NCBI RefSeq assembly: GCF_000312425.1
Contig: NZ_HE997181.1
Coordinates: forward strand, 5,728,260 to 5,792,259
DNA: 64,000 nucleotides
Direction: 5' to 3'
From: Reyranella massiliensis 521
GTDB taxonomy: Bacteria; Pseudomonadota; Alphaproteobacteria; Reyranellales; Reyranellaceae
Each line of letters begins with the position of its first letter. Within the stretch, counting starts at the first letter, position 1. The notes beneath the pieces were generated by a model, which saw only the letters and a list, made by a program, of their open reading frames with translations, was not told the origin of the DNA and did no database searches. Shown piece after piece: positions 1-8,737 of this stretch. The translations under genes were made by a program, and so were the position numbers.

Positions 1-925
1 CGCGATAGGTCACCAGCGCGTCGAAGGCGGCCGCGACCGTCGACCAGCTCATCGGCTCGTCGAAGGTCATGCAGAAGGCCTTGATGCGATCGTCGTGGCG
101 GTTGGGATTGTGCGGATCCTGCTCGCCGCCATGCTCGTGGTCGTGATGGTCATGACCATGATCGTGGCCATGCCCATGGCCATGCTCGTGACCATGGTGA
201 TGGTGGTGACCGCCGCCGCCATGTTCGTGCTCGTAGGCTTCTTCGTGAAGCCAGCGCTTCACGTCGGCGGTCTTGGTTTCGGGATTGTAGAGGCCGGCAT
301 TCAGGATCTGGTTGGGGTCGACCTCGCCGCCGGAAATGGCGTGGAACGGCGCACCGGGGTTGAGCTGGTGCAGGCGGCTCTTGAGCTGCTCGAGCTTCGG
401 CGCGTCGCTGATGTCGGTCTTGGTGAGCAGCAGCCGGTCGGCCACCGCGGCCTGCTTCACGGCTTCCTCGTGGTTGTCGAGTGTGCTCTCGCCGTTCACG
501 CCGTCGACCGTCGTCACCACGCCGTCGAGGCGATAGCGCGAGGCGAGCAACGGGTCCGTCATCAGCGTGTGCAGGATGGGGGCGGGGTCGGCCAGCCCGG
601 TGGTCTCGACCACCATGCGCTTGAATGGCGTCACCTCGCCGCGCGAGCGCTTCAGGAACAGCTCGCTCATGGTGCGCACCAGGTCGCCGCGTACCGTGCA
701 GCAGAGGCAGCCCGAGTTCAGCGTGACCATGCCCTCGTCGTCGGACTTCTCGACCAGCAGGTGATCGAGCCCGATCTCGCCGAATTCGTTGATGATCACG
801 GCCGTGTCGGCCAGTTCCGGCCGCCGCAGCAGCTTGTTCAGAAGGGTGGTCTTGCCGCTGCCGAGGAAGCCCGTCAGCACGGTGACGGGAATGCGCTGTT
901 CGGCGGCGTTCTGCGTGTCACTCAT
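1..925 (-). CDS. CobW/COG0523-family GTP-dependent metallochaperone (C-terminus cut by window edge)
   Basis: G3E-family P-loop GTPase that is thought to insert or traffic metals, zinc in many COG0523 members. The ATG at 925-923 opens a frame with a Walker A motif GFLGSGKTT near residue 20, then NEFGE, then the metal-binding CLCC motif typical of the family. A histidine-rich stretch (alternating H, G, D, E, about 30 residues) lies at roughly residues 230-262, before the CobW C-terminal domain. It is a common feature of zinc-handling members. The frame leaves the window at base 1, so the last part is missing. No Zur-like palindrome was recognised upstream. The next gene (CHAD) is on the same strand 22 bases upstream, so they may be co-transcribed. 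The family call is strong; the metal and client are unknown. Confidence 0.93.
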   Translation of the reverse strand, partial: MSDTQNAAEQRIPVTVLTGFLGSGKTTLLNKLLRRPELADTAVIINEFGEIGLDHLLVEKSDDEGMVTLNSGCLCCTVRGDLVRTMSELFLKRSRGEVTPFKRMVVETTGLADPAPILHTLMTDPLLASRYRLDGVVTTVDGVNGESTLDNHEEAVKQAAVADRLLLTKTDISDAPKLEQLKSRLHQLNPGAPFHAISGGEVDPNQILNAGLYNPETKTADVKRWLHEEAYEHEHGGGGHHHHHGHEHGHGHGHDHGHDHHDHEHGGEQDPHNPNRHDDRIKAFCMTFDEPMSWSTVAAAFDALVTYR

Positions 926-947
926 GAAACTCTCGCTACGAAGGAGG

Positions 948-1808
948 TCACGCCAGCCAGAAACGCTCGGCCTTCTTGAAGTCCTTCCAGGCCCGTTCCA
1001 GCTTGCGCCGGCGGCGCTTGTCGCCACCCGTCGCCTGCTTGGCGAGGGCCTTGAGGGCGCCAGCCACGTCTTCCGTCGGGCGGGTCGCCGTGGCGATGTC
1101 GGCCAGCATCTGGGCTGCCACCGCGCGGTCGTTCAAGGCACCGAGCGCACCCTGCAGGCGCACTGTTGTTTCGATATAGGGCTTGGCCGCTGCAGAGGCA
1201 AAGGCAGGCTGCAGGAAGGTCGCCGCATAGCGCTGCTTCTTGATCGCAATGCGCAGCTCGTGCAGCTCCTCGGCATTGAGCTTCTCGAGGCCGCGACCAC
1301 GCCGCTCCACCTTGCGGTGCCGCTTCTCGAGCACCTCCCGCCCGAAGTCGACGAGGCGCGTGTTCCGGCCCGACGGCGGCTGGGCGGCGAAGGCCGCGAG
1401 CTGTCGGTCGAACGCATTGTATCGGGCGCCGGACAGGGCGGCGCGGGCCCGTTGCAGATGGACGGCGGCAAGCCGGGCGGCGATGCGGCTCACTGCGGGC
1501 GGAACCCCTTCGACGGTCTCGGTGAGGAAGACGTGCAGGTCGCGGGCCGGCGCACATTCGCCGGCCAGCCACCTGGCTTCGGCCGACAGAGAGCGGACGA
1601 CCGGCCCGTTGAGGGCGCCACGGAAGACGCTGAAAGCTGCGCGCATCTGCCGGAAAGCCACCCGCGTCTGATGGATCCCGATCGGCCGGCGACTCTGCAG
1701 AACGATGGCGCGATACTTGGAAAGATCGACATGGCAGTTCGCCACGATGAGCCGCAGGGCGACATCGGGGGCCATTTCCGGAGAGAGTTTGGTCGCGCGG
1801 GACGCCAT
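948..1808 (-). CDS. CHAD domain-containing protein
   Basis: All-helical CHAD protein with conserved histidines. The family is associated with polyphosphate granules and binds polyphosphate. The frame shows the two hallmark helices, IHQTRVAFRQMRAAF in the N-terminal half and ELHELRIAIKKQRYAATF in the C-terminal half, each with the conserved His plus a run of Arg/Lys. There is no CYTH (triphosphatase) domain, so it is a stand-alone CHAD protein of 286 residues. The frame is open upstream to 1850. The ATG at 1808 is preferred because the family domain begins just after it. Its 3' end is followed 22 bases on by the CobW gene. The cellular role is inferred from the family only. Confidence 0.88.
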   Translation of the reverse strand: MASRATKLSPEMAPDVALRLIVANCHVDLSKYRAIVLQSRRPIGIHQTRVAFRQMRAAFSVFRGALNGPVVRSLSAEARWLAGECAPARDLHVFLTETVEGVPPAVSRIAARLAAVHLQRARAALSGARYNAFDRQLAAFAAQPPSGRNTRLVDFGREVLEKRHRKVERRGRGLEKLNAEELHELRIAIKKQRYAATFLQPAFASAAAKPYIETTVRLQGALGALNDRAVAAQMLADIATATRPTEDVAGALKALAKQATGGDKRRRRKLERAWKDFKKAERFWLA

Positions 1809-1905
1809 GCAAACCGACCGTAGCGGCTGCCAACAATGGGGCAACCGCAAAGAACGACAGTCTGATGAGGGTCTTGTTGCATCGGGGTTAATGCGCCTTC
1901 TGGCC

Positions 1906-1932
1906 GGAATTCGCGGAATTCGCGGATTTCGC
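1906..1932. repeat. Three tandem 9-bp units GGAATTCGC in an intergenic gap
   Basis: The units are 1906-1914, 1915-1923 and 1924-1932 (the third has one change, GGATTTCGC). They lie in the 206-base space between the divergent CHAD and flavin reductase genes. A related GCGCGAATTCCGCG palindrome follows near 1951. The function is unknown. It could be a regulatory site for either gene or neutral repeat expansion. Confidence 0.6.
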
Positions 1933-2014
1933 TGGCCGGCCGGGCGTTTAGCGCGAATTCCGCGCCACCCTTTGCAGTAGCGGTGGCGGGCCGGCGTGCT
2001 TTAGAGTCGCGCCT

Positions 2015-2527
2015 ATGAGTATCGATGCGGTTGCCTTCAAGAAGGGCATGCGCCACCTCGCGGCGAGCGTCACCCTGATCACCACCAAGCACCGGGAGCT
2101 GCGCGGAGGGCTGACGGCGACGGCGGTTTGTTCGGTTTCCGCCGAACCGCCGCAAATTCTGGTCTGCGTCAACAAGACCGCGAGCGCCCACGATCCGATC
2201 GGCGAGGCGGGCTTCTTTTGCGTCAATATCCTGGCGCCCGACCATCGCAAGCTGGCGGAGCGCTTCGCTGGCATGGACGGCGTCGAAGGCGACGAACGCT
2301 TCTGCGACATGGGCGACTGGTTCACCCTTTCGACCGGCGCGCCGGTGCTGAAGGGCTGCCCCGTCTCGTTCGACTGCAAGCTGGTGACCAAAGTCGCAGC
2401 CGGCACGCACACGATCTATATCGGCGAGATCGTCGACCTCGCCCTGGATCCCGAGGCGAAGCCCTTGCTCTATGCCGATGGTGCCTTCGTCCACGTCGAT
2501 GCCCTGAAGCACGCCAACGCAGCCTGA
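2015..2527 (+). CDS. Flavin reductase-like FMN-binding split-barrel protein
   Basis: A 170-residue protein of the flavin reductase-like domain family (HpaC/NTAB type), which reduces FMN or FAD with NAD(P)H for a partner monooxygenase or acts as a flavoprotein. The sequence starts at the split barrel (FKKGMRHLAASVTLITT), followed by GLTATAVCSVSAEPPQILVC, which forms the FMN phosphate-binding region, and FFCVNILAPDH. It ends with the dimer region GEIVDLALDPEAKPLLYADG. Length is normal for the single-domain form. No monooxygenase gene lies beside it, so its partner cannot be named. It is divergent from the CHAD gene and followed by tRNA-Gln. Confidence 0.88.
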   Translation: MSIDAVAFKKGMRHLAASVTLITTKHRELRGGLTATAVCSVSAEPPQILVCVNKTASAHDPIGEAGFFCVNILAPDHRKLAERFAGMDGVEGDERFCDMGDWFTLSTGAPVLKGCPVSFDCKLVTKVAAGTHTIYIGEIVDLALDPEAKPLLYADGAFVHVDALKHANAA

Positions 2528-2613
2528 ATGACGCGGACGCGGCCTGGACGCTGCCCGGGGTTGCGCTGCGGCGCGAACCCTCTATGTTCCGGCCCGCCTA
2601 AACGGACGCCTGC

Positions 2614-2688
2614 TGGGGCGTAGCCAAGCGGTAAGGCAGAGGATTTTGATTCCTCCATTCCCAGGTTCGAATCCTGGCGCCCCAGCCA
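2614..2688 (+). tRNA. tRNA-Gln (anticodon TTG), CCA encoded
   Basis: A complete cloverleaf can be folded by eye. Acceptor TGGGGCG (2614-2620) pairs with CGCCCCA (2678-2684). The anticodon stem GAGGA/TCCTC encloses loop TTTTGAT with anticodon TTG. The T stem CCAGG/CCTGG encloses TTCGAAT. Discriminator G at 2685 is followed by genomic CCA (2686-2688). A transposase remnant begins 143 bases downstream. Confidence 0.97.
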
Positions 2689-2831
2689 ACCGCGGCAGTC
2701 TCTGTCACGGGATTTCCGTATACGGAGGAAGTCGCGAGATTTCAGCGACTTAGGTCGATTGGCACCGGTGTCCCTACTGAATACTCCATCCGCGCTGGCG
2801 TGACGGGCGGGATTAGGTAGGCTGATCCTCG

Positions 2832-3847
2832 ATGATCGCGTTCCTGAGTCTGCTCCTCCACGTCATGATCTCGCCGTTCAAGACGAAGGCGCGGCTGGAA
2901 GCCGAGATCATCTTGCTGCGGCATCAGCTGAACGTGGTGCGCCGGCGCGTCCCCTCGAACCCGAAATTGACGGTCGCCGACCGACTACCCTTTGTCTGGC
3001 TCTATCGCCTGTTTCCCTCAGTGTTGGATGCTGTGGCGATTGTCCAACCGGAGACCGTCGTCCGATGGCATCGGAAGGGCTTCCGGTTGTATTGGCGCTG
3101 GAAGTCGCGCAGCCGTGGTGGTCGGCCAAGGATACCAGGGGAGATCCGCCGCTTGATCCAGGAGATGAGTCTGGCCAATCGACTGTGGGGTGCGCCTCGC
3201 ATCCACGGCGAATTGCTCAGGCTCGGGATCGATGTCGCGCAGTCGACAGTCGCCAAGTACATGGCGAGGAGTGGGCGAGGGCGGTCGCAGACCTGGAAGA
3301 GCTTTCTGCACAACCATACGGCAGGCATCGGCGCGATGGACTTCCTGGTCGTGCCAACGGTTGGCTTTCGCTTGCTTTTCGTTCTGGTCATTATGAGACA
3401 CAAGCACCGACGGCTGATATCCCTGAGCGTAACGGCGCATCCGACGGCGGACTGGGTCGCCCATCAGATCACAGATGCGTTCCCGTGGGATGAAGCACCA
3501 GAGTACATGATCCGGGACCGTGACGGATGCTACGGCCAGGCAGTCACGAAGCGTCTTGCAGGCATGGCATACGCGATCACCCGATCGCCCGGCGGTCACC
3601 TTGGCAGAACGGGCATGCGGAGAGACTGATCGGCTCGATCCGCAGGGAGTGCCTCGATCACATCGTCGTCTTCGGCGAAGCCCATCTGCGCCGCATCCTC
3701 GCCGGCTACGCCGACTACTACAATGAACACCGAACGCATCTGTCCCTGGGGAGGGATGCGCCGTGCCATCGGCCGGTCCAGCGTCTCGGCCGGCTCGCTG
3801 CTCAGCCCATCCTCGGCGGGCTTCACCATCAATATTGCCGGATGTAG
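2832..3847 (+). pseudogene. Integrase-core (DDE) transposase, frameshifted
   Basis: IS481/IS3-like transposase with an rve integrase core. Frame 1 (2832-3629) has the N-terminal part and the first two catalytic aspartates, in AMDFLVVPT and IRDRDG. The remainder continues in a different frame (to 3847) with RSPWQNGHAERLIGSIRREC, which carries the catalytic Glu, and ends with the family-typical AQPILGGLHHQYCRM. A -1 shift is needed around 3566-3575, at the codons for AGMAYA versus GIRDHP. No A-rich slippery heptamer is present there, so this looks like a disabling mutation and not programmed frameshifting. No convincing terminal inverted repeats were found. It lies just downstream of tRNA-Gln, and its 3' end sits 68 bases from the tail of a leftward gene. 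Confidence 0.85.
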
Positions 3848-3914
3848 TTTTCGGCAGACACAGGGGTTGCCGCGAGAGCGACGCCAAAGCAGATTACAGA
3901 AAGCCAGCCGCGCA

Positions 3915-5213
3915 TCATTTGTCTGCCTCCGACTTTTGCAAATGCGCCAGGCAAAAGCGCTCCGGCGCGCGCTCATCCTGTTTGGCCAAAAATTCGTCGC
4001 CGCACGAATTGTGGGTCGACCAGACGAGCAGGCCTAGATCGGCGGAGAGCGCATAAGGCCGGTCGTCATGCGAGGTGCCGGCGATGCGTCGGAGTTTGCG
4101 CGTTTCCAGATCGAAGGCAACGAGGCCCGTGTCGGCTGGATAGACAATCAGAGAATTCTCGGCATCGAAGAGATAGTTCTCCAGCTCCCATCCGCCCCAC
4201 GCGACAAGAGTGGTCGGTGTATCGGGTGCCCGCTTGCGCAGCCTGAGTTCGATCGTGCCGTGGCCGAGATCATAGGCCCAGACGAGGAAATCGCGATTGC
4301 CCCGCATGGTGTCGAGAATGTCCCACTCGCTTTCCGGCACCTCGCTTTGCCCGACAACGCCGGGGCCGCGGCCTTGTTCGAGCAATGCGTAGATATCGTT
4401 TGGCACCTCATCCAGGCGGCGGCTGCAGTCCAACGTCGCCGCATAGACGACCGTGGTGCCTTCCTCCCCTTCGCCTTCCAAGGTCCATAGGGCGACGCGC
4501 GCGTAAAGCGTGTCGCCCTGCCAGGCCAGCGCCTTGATCGCCGCTGGTGAACCGTCGGGATGGGGCGGGGGTGTCAGGCTGGGGCGCGGGGTTGCAGCAA
4601 CCAGCTTGCGGTCGGCAACCCGGTAGAGCCAGATCTGGTCGGGAAAATCGAATTCGAGGCTTGGCAGCAGGATCGCCAGCATCGAACCATCGGGCGATGC
4701 CTCGATCCGGGAGATGCGCGGTCCGGTTTCGGTGACGATCTCGGGGCGGGCCGCCGCGATAGGCTTGAGGTCGATCTCTTCGACGCCGAGCGGCGCCAGG
4801 GGTGCGACTGCAAGATCCTGCAAGCTGATGCGACGATTGAGATAGACCGTGTTCAGGCAATCATAGGCCTGCTTGCCCAATTCAGCCGATGTGTCGGACA
4901 ATTCGGCAAATGTCCGGTCGGCAATGCAGCGGCGATCGCGCTCGCGGACCCAGTCGCGCTGTTCGAGCACCAGATCGTCGCGGGCCGCGCCGACCGCCTC
5001 GGCTTTTGCGGCCGCATAGGCGTGCGACAGGGCAAGGTCGTTCCAGCGTAGCACCGCCTGCGAGCAGATGAACTTTTCCACCGCGCTTGTCGTCTTGGCA
5101 CAATCGAAACTTGCCGGCACGCTTTCGGCTTTGGCCGGCAATGCCCAGGCGACGCCAAACGTAAGCAAGACGGCAATTGCAATCGCGCGCCTAACGCCCA
5201 GAAATCTAGTCAT
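3915..5213 (-). CDS. Secreted protein with N-terminal LprI/DUF1311-like domain and beta-propeller-like C-terminus
   Basis: A 432-residue exported protein. An N-terminal signal peptide (to about residue 30, ending ALPAKA) is followed by a DUF1311/LprI-type domain with FDCAKTTSAVEKFICSQ and paired cysteines (C...C, RRCIAD, YDCLN). That family includes lysozyme-inhibitor-like proteins. Residues about 150-420 are beta-rich with repeated blades such as ISRIEASPDGSMLAIL and DLVWAYDLG-like strands, resembling a TolB-type propeller (my inference). The start at 5213 is chosen because its ATG overlaps the stop of the upstream gene (ATGACTAG), implying translational coupling. It is the last gene of a three-gene leftward set of envelope proteins (3915-6818). 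Function unknown. Confidence 0.8.
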   Translation of the reverse strand: MTRFLGVRRAIAIAVLLTFGVAWALPAKAESVPASFDCAKTTSAVEKFICSQAVLRWNDLALSHAYAAAKAEAVGAARDDLVLEQRDWVRERDRRCIADRTFAELSDTSAELGKQAYDCLNTVYLNRRISLQDLAVAPLAPLGVEEIDLKPIAAARPEIVTETGPRISRIEASPDGSMLAILLPSLEFDFPDQIWLYRVADRKLVAATPRPSLTPPPHPDGSPAAIKALAWQGDTLYARVALWTLEGEGEEGTTVVYAATLDCSRRLDEVPNDIYALLEQGRGPGVVGQSEVPESEWDILDTMRGNRDFLVWAYDLGHGTIELRLRKRAPDTPTTLVAWGGWELENYLFDAENSLIVYPADTGLVAFDLETRKLRRIAGTSHDDRPYALSADLGLLVWSTHNSCGDEFLAKQDERAPERFCLAHLQKSEADK

Positions 5214-5979
5214 GGACGACGAACTCAGCATTTTTGCACAAATTCTGCGTGCCGGCGGGCAACGGATCGCTACAGCATTCCTCCTCCTCGAAGATCACCG
5301 CTATGTCATACGTGCAGATCTTGCGCCCGTCGGGGATGGTGAATGTCCAGCTTGCGCCCGGTGCGAGCGGTCCGGGATCGAATTCATCGCCACCCTCGAA
5401 ATTATTCATCCCGGCCTCCGACCAGACAAAGCTCTGCAAGGGCCGCTTGGCCTTGTTCGTCAAAGTCGCGTCGAGATCGCCAGCCGGCTTGGGGGCATCG
5501 CAGGCGGCGATCATGGCGGCCATCGGCTCGGCGGCACCTTCCATGTCGTAGCGCTGCGTATGCCCGTCGACGACGATCTCCAGTTCGCCCGTCGCGGTCA
5601 GGATGGCCCGCAGCGTATCGTCGAGCGGCAGGTACCCCTTCACGTCCTTTCCACCTGAATCCTCGTTGGAGCGGGCCTTTTCCGAAAACTCGACCGTCTC
5701 TCCGCCCGCCGACAGGCGCACATGCATCGCCGCACCCTCCTCGGCGCTGCTTTCCTCATCCTGCACGTTGACGTTCACCACGGGCTTGCCGATGGCGCAG
5801 GAGAAATGAAGCATCACATAGTCGCTGTCCGGGATGCCGTAGGCGAGCGTCGTAGAACGTCCGTCGGAAGGGCCGAACCAGCGCGGCTTCTCTTCGTCCT
5901 GCGCGGCGGCCGGCAGCAGCACGGCCGGCATGAGCAGCATCAGGGTCGCCGCGAGTAAGGTCCGATAGTGTCGTTTCAC
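5206..5979 (-). CDS. Periplasmic protein of unknown function
   Basis: A 257-residue protein with a clear Sec signal peptide (hydrophobic core LLAATLMLLMPAVLLPAAA, cleavage near residue 26). The mature part is acidic and beta-rich. A C-terminal segment from about residue 170 contains paired cysteines (KICTY, EECCSDP, NLCKN) and the phrase WTFTIPDGRKICTYDI. I do not recognise a named domain. The end overlaps the next gene's start by 8 bases, and it starts 26 bases after the upstream membrane-protein gene, so all three are probably one transcript. Confidence 0.78.
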   Translation of the reverse strand: MKRHYRTLLAATLMLLMPAVLLPAAAQDEEKPRWFGPSDGRSTTLAYGIPDSDYVMLHFSCAIGKPVVNVNVQDEESSAEEGAAMHVRLSAGGETVEFSEKARSNEDSGGKDVKGYLPLDDTLRAILTATGELEIVVDGHTQRYDMEGAAEPMAAMIAACDAPKPAGDLDATLTNKAKRPLQSFVWSEAGMNNFEGGDEFDPGPLAPGASWTFTIPDGRKICTYDIAVIFEEEECCSDPLPAGTQNLCKNAEFVVHD

Positions 5980-6005
5980 GGCGCGCTCCTGTCTCTGTCC
6001 TGCGC

Positions 6006-6818
6006 TCAGCCGCCGATCGGGCGGAAGAAAGTGATGACCGGCCGGAAATTCCAGCCGGCATGGCAGATAATCTCGATTATCGGCTGCTTCAGTTCGTTGA
6101 GGTCGAACGTGTAGGCGTAGCTGAGATCGAAGGTCGGCTTGCCGTCCCGGAATTGCAGGCCGAAGACCCGCTCGTGCCGGTATTCGAAGAAAGTAATGCC
6201 ATAGGAGACGCTCCAGTTCAGGCTAAGCAGGTCCGGGCCGCGCCCGGCCGACCAGTCGAAGGAAGCGTAGCGGTCCTGTGCTCGGACATTGCGCGCGCGC
6301 CCGTCGAAGCGCAGCACCAGCCGGTAGCCTTTGCTAATGCCGTGAATGCGCATCAGGTCGAGCCACTTGGCGTCGGCGTAACGCCAGTCGACGACGAGTT
6401 CGTTGGCGCGGCTGCCACGCTTGATCGTATAGGGAACGTCCTGTTCGTTGATGGAAAGCAGGCGTTGCATCAGCGTTTCCGCCGCCGCCGGCTCGATGCC
6501 GGGAACGGCCGGCACCTGGGCGGCCCAGGAGGCGATCCGGCCGAAGACGAAAAACTGCAAGCCGGCCCAGACGAAAATGCCGTATAGGGTCACGGCCTTG
6601 ATCCGCTCCCCGAAAGGATCGGCCGGAAAGGAAGGCGGCCCGTCGATGGGGCCGTATTTTGCCTGCACGAGAGTGACAGCCAGAAAGGGTAGGGCGAATA
6701 CGAAGCCGAAGAAATAGAGAAAGAACAGCAGCACCCGTCCGACCTTCCTCTTGTGCGAGGCCCGGTCGGTCGACGTTTTGTCGCTGGCGTTGACAGTCCC
6801 GCCGCCTGGCAAGCTCAT
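6006..6818 (-). CDS. Inner-membrane protein of unknown function
   Basis: A 270-residue protein. A basic cytoplasmic N-terminus (about residues 1-26) is followed by a strongly hydrophobic helix near 28-52 (VLLFFLYFFGFVFALPFLAV) and a second near 75-97 (VTLYGIFVWAGLQFFVFGRI). The rest is a soluble domain of about 170 residues rich in aromatic residues and beta strands. No family is recognised. It is the first gene of the three-gene envelope set, so its 151-base upstream gap, shared with the divergent AraC gene, must hold the promoter. Confidence 0.75.
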   Translation of the reverse strand: MSLPGGGTVNASDKTSTDRASHKRKVGRVLLFFLYFFGFVFALPFLAVTLVQAKYGPIDGPPSFPADPFGERIKAVTLYGIFVWAGLQFFVFGRIASWAAQVPAVPGIEPAAAETLMQRLLSINEQDVPYTIKRGSRANELVVDWRYADAKWLDLMRIHGISKGYRLVLRFDGRARNVRAQDRYASFDWSAGRGPDLLSLNWSVSYGITFFEYRHERVFGLQFRDGKPTFDLSYAYTFDLNELKQPIIEIICHAGWNFRPVITFFRPIGG

Positions 6819-6882
6819 TCAGATCTTTTCCCCACCGCCCCTGATCGCGCCCCATAATGCCGTTTCCGCCTCCCCTCGTCGT

Positions 6883-6927
6883 GGACAGGAAGGAACCGGA
6901 TACGGACAGAACGGAACCAAATTGACG
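6883..6927 (+). promoter_or_regulatory. Two 15-bp direct repeats abutting a -35 box upstream of the AraC gene
   Basis: GGACAGGAAGGAACC (6883-6897) and GGACAGAACGGAACC (6904-6918) match at 13 of 15 positions and start exactly 21 bp apart, two helical turns. They are followed at 6922-6927 by TTGACG, a good -35. The start of the AraC gene is at 6970. Tandem direct repeats next to the -35 are the usual layout for AraC-family activators, so autoregulation is likely (inference). Confidence 0.6.
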
Positions 6928-6969
6928 TTCGCACGGCTCTCTTGCATCGTCGCGGCGAAGGGGGCGTGA

Positions 6970-7956
6970 ATGGGGAACCTGGACGAAGCGGACTCGGCAC
7001 CGGCCTCATCGCTATTCCTGTCGACGTCGGCACTGCCCGCTCAGGATCGGCTCCCGGTCTGGCGCGAGGTATTCGGACAGATGATGGTGCGGCTCGACAT
7101 CGAGCCGGCGAAAGATACGGCTTTTCATGCCGAAGGCGAACTGCTCATGCTGCCGGGCGCCGCTTGCGGCTCAATTGCCGCCACTCCCTTTCGGGTGTCG
7201 CGCACGCAAAAGCTCATCGCCGCCGACGAGGCGGATATGATCTTCGTCGTGACCGCCGACGTGCCGCTCCATGTCGCCCAGAATGGCCGCGAACGGATAC
7301 TCGACGCCGGCGACGCCATTTTTGTGCGAGGAGGCGAACGCAGCATTATCCAGTCGCACGACAGGGCGAAATTCACCAACATATCGGTGCCGATCGACGA
7401 TCTGATGCCGCTGCTTCCTGTCTGCCAGAACCCATCAATGACCGTGGTAAGCCGGCAAAGCGACGTGCTCGGTCTGCTCCTCGGCTATGTGCGCCTATTG
7501 CACAGCCAAATGCCGCACCCCGACGAGCTCAGTCGGCTCGCCGCCGGCCATATCCGCGACCTGATGGCGGCGATGATCGGTGCCGTTCCGGACGCCGATC
7601 CGCCGGCCTATGAACGCGGCGGCATGCGCGCGGCCCGGCTGCGGGCGATCAAGGCCGATATCGGCCGGCGTCTTTGCGAGCCGGGACTCTCCATCGACGC
7701 GATTGCGGTGTGCCACGGTGTTTCGCCGCGCTATGTCCGTAAACTGTTCCAAGAGGACCAGACGACGTTCTCCGATTTCGTCCTGTTCTTGCGGCTGGAA
7801 CGCTCGCAACAAATGCTGCGCAGCCCGACCGAAGCGATCTCCACGATCGCATCGATCGCACATGCCTGTGGCTTCAATGACCTTTCCTACTTCAACCGGA
7901 CGTTTCGCCGTAGATGCGGCTGCACCCCGTCGGAATTTCGCAATGGCGCCCCATAG
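6970..7956 (+). CDS. AraC-family transcriptional regulator
   Basis: A 328-residue regulator. The C-terminal hundred residues hold the double helix-turn-helix of the AraC/XylS family. The first HTH is around LSIDAIAVCHGVSPRYVRKL. The second is IASIAHACGFNDLSYFNRTF, followed by FRRRCGCTPSEFR, the family signature ending. The N-terminal about 200 residues look like the cupin-like AraC-binding-domain-2 type seen in activators such as FeaR (DAIFVRGGERSIIQSHD). The effector cannot be read from the sequence. It is divergent from the envelope trio and upstream of the YfdX gene, either of which could be a target. The paired repeats upstream suggest self-control. Confidence 0.92.
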   Translation: MGNLDEADSAPASSLFLSTSALPAQDRLPVWREVFGQMMVRLDIEPAKDTAFHAEGELLMLPGAACGSIAATPFRVSRTQKLIAADEADMIFVVTADVPLHVAQNGRERILDAGDAIFVRGGERSIIQSHDRAKFTNISVPIDDLMPLLPVCQNPSMTVVSRQSDVLGLLLGYVRLLHSQMPHPDELSRLAAGHIRDLMAAMIGAVPDADPPAYERGGMRAARLRAIKADIGRRLCEPGLSIDAIAVCHGVSPRYVRKLFQEDQTTFSDFVLFLRLERSQQMLRSPTEAISTIASIAHACGFNDLSYFNRTFRRRCGCTPSEFRNGAP

Positions 7957-8010
7957 GACGTCACCTCCGACGCTGCCTCACGAGCCTGTCGCTCGAAGAG
8001 GAGAACAGTC

Positions 8011-8724
8011 ATGAAGGTCTTCAAGGGGATTACCGCAGCCCTGCTCGGAACCACCCTGCTGGCGGGCGCCGTCTATGCCCAGCAGACGCCATCCGCGCCC
8101 GCACAGGCCACCGCACCGACGGCGCAGCAAAAGGAAGCCGCCCGCGACCTTGCCAAGCTGTCGGCCGACGGCGCCATTGCCTTCCGCGCGCTTCACCTCG
8201 CCCGCGTCGCGATCTTCGATGCCGATCCCGCCGCGGCGAAGAAGCTGGTTGCCGATGCGCGTGCCGCTCTGGCCAAGGCCAAGACCGATTCGACGGCCTT
8301 CCAGAAGGCCGAGGCGGATTTCAAGATGCCGAAGGGCATGAAGGCCGCGCCGGCTGCCGGCTCTGCGTCGACGCAGCCTGTCGCGTGGCTGCCGATCGAC
8401 GGTCAGCTCGCCCTGGACGAAGACTTCGTATCAACGCCGGCCAAGGCTGCGGCCGTTGCCGACGCGAACAAGTCGCTTGAGAAGGGCAATCGCGCCGAGG
8501 CGATCGAAAAGCTCCGCGTCGCCGACGTGAAGGTGATGTTCGCGATGGCGCTGGCGCCGCTCGACAAGACAATGGCCGACGTCGACCAGGCGGCGAAGCT
8601 CCTCGACGGCGGCAAGTACTACGAAGCCAATGCCGCCCTGAAGAAGGTCGAGGAAGGCGTCCGCTACGACGTGATTCTTGCTTCGGCCCAGCCGCCGAAG
8701 GCGGCAGCGCCGAAGCAGAACTAG
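8011..8724 (+). CDS. YfdX family secreted protein
   Basis: A 237-residue protein with a Sec signal peptide (GITAALLGTTLLAGAVYAQ, cleavage near residue 24). The mature helical domain matches YfdX proteins, with repeated amphipathic segments and the typical pieces VAWLPIDGQLALDEDF and ADVKVMFAMALAPLDKTM. YfdX proteins are periplasmic, form oligomers, and are linked in enterobacteria to acid and virulence regulation through EvgA. A role here is not known. An alanine/glutamine/proline linker follows the signal peptide. It lies 54 bases after the AraC gene on the same strand and ends at a strong hairpin. Confidence 0.85.
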   Translation: MKVFKGITAALLGTTLLAGAVYAQQTPSAPAQATAPTAQQKEAARDLAKLSADGAIAFRALHLARVAIFDADPAAAKKLVADARAALAKAKTDSTAFQKAEADFKMPKGMKAAPAAGSASTQPVAWLPIDGQLALDEDFVSTPAKAAAVADANKSLEKGNRAEAIEKLRVADVKVMFAMALAPLDKTMADVDQAAKLLDGGKYYEANAALKKVEEGVRYDVILASAQPPKAAAPKQN

Positions 8725-8737
8725 CAGCCTCGACGTT

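Noticed and set aside
95..979. Plus-strand open frame with many Met/Val residues
   Set aside because: It is the complement of the CobW histidine-rich region and GTPase domain; the minus strand carries the Walker A and CLCC motifs.
1906..1932. CRISPR-like repeat
   Set aside because: Units of 9 bp in direct tandem with no spacers; no cas gene in the window.
3560..3600. Programmed -1 frameshift in the transposase
   Set aside because: No A-AAA-AAG-type slippery site or clear downstream structure at the shift point; mutation is simpler.
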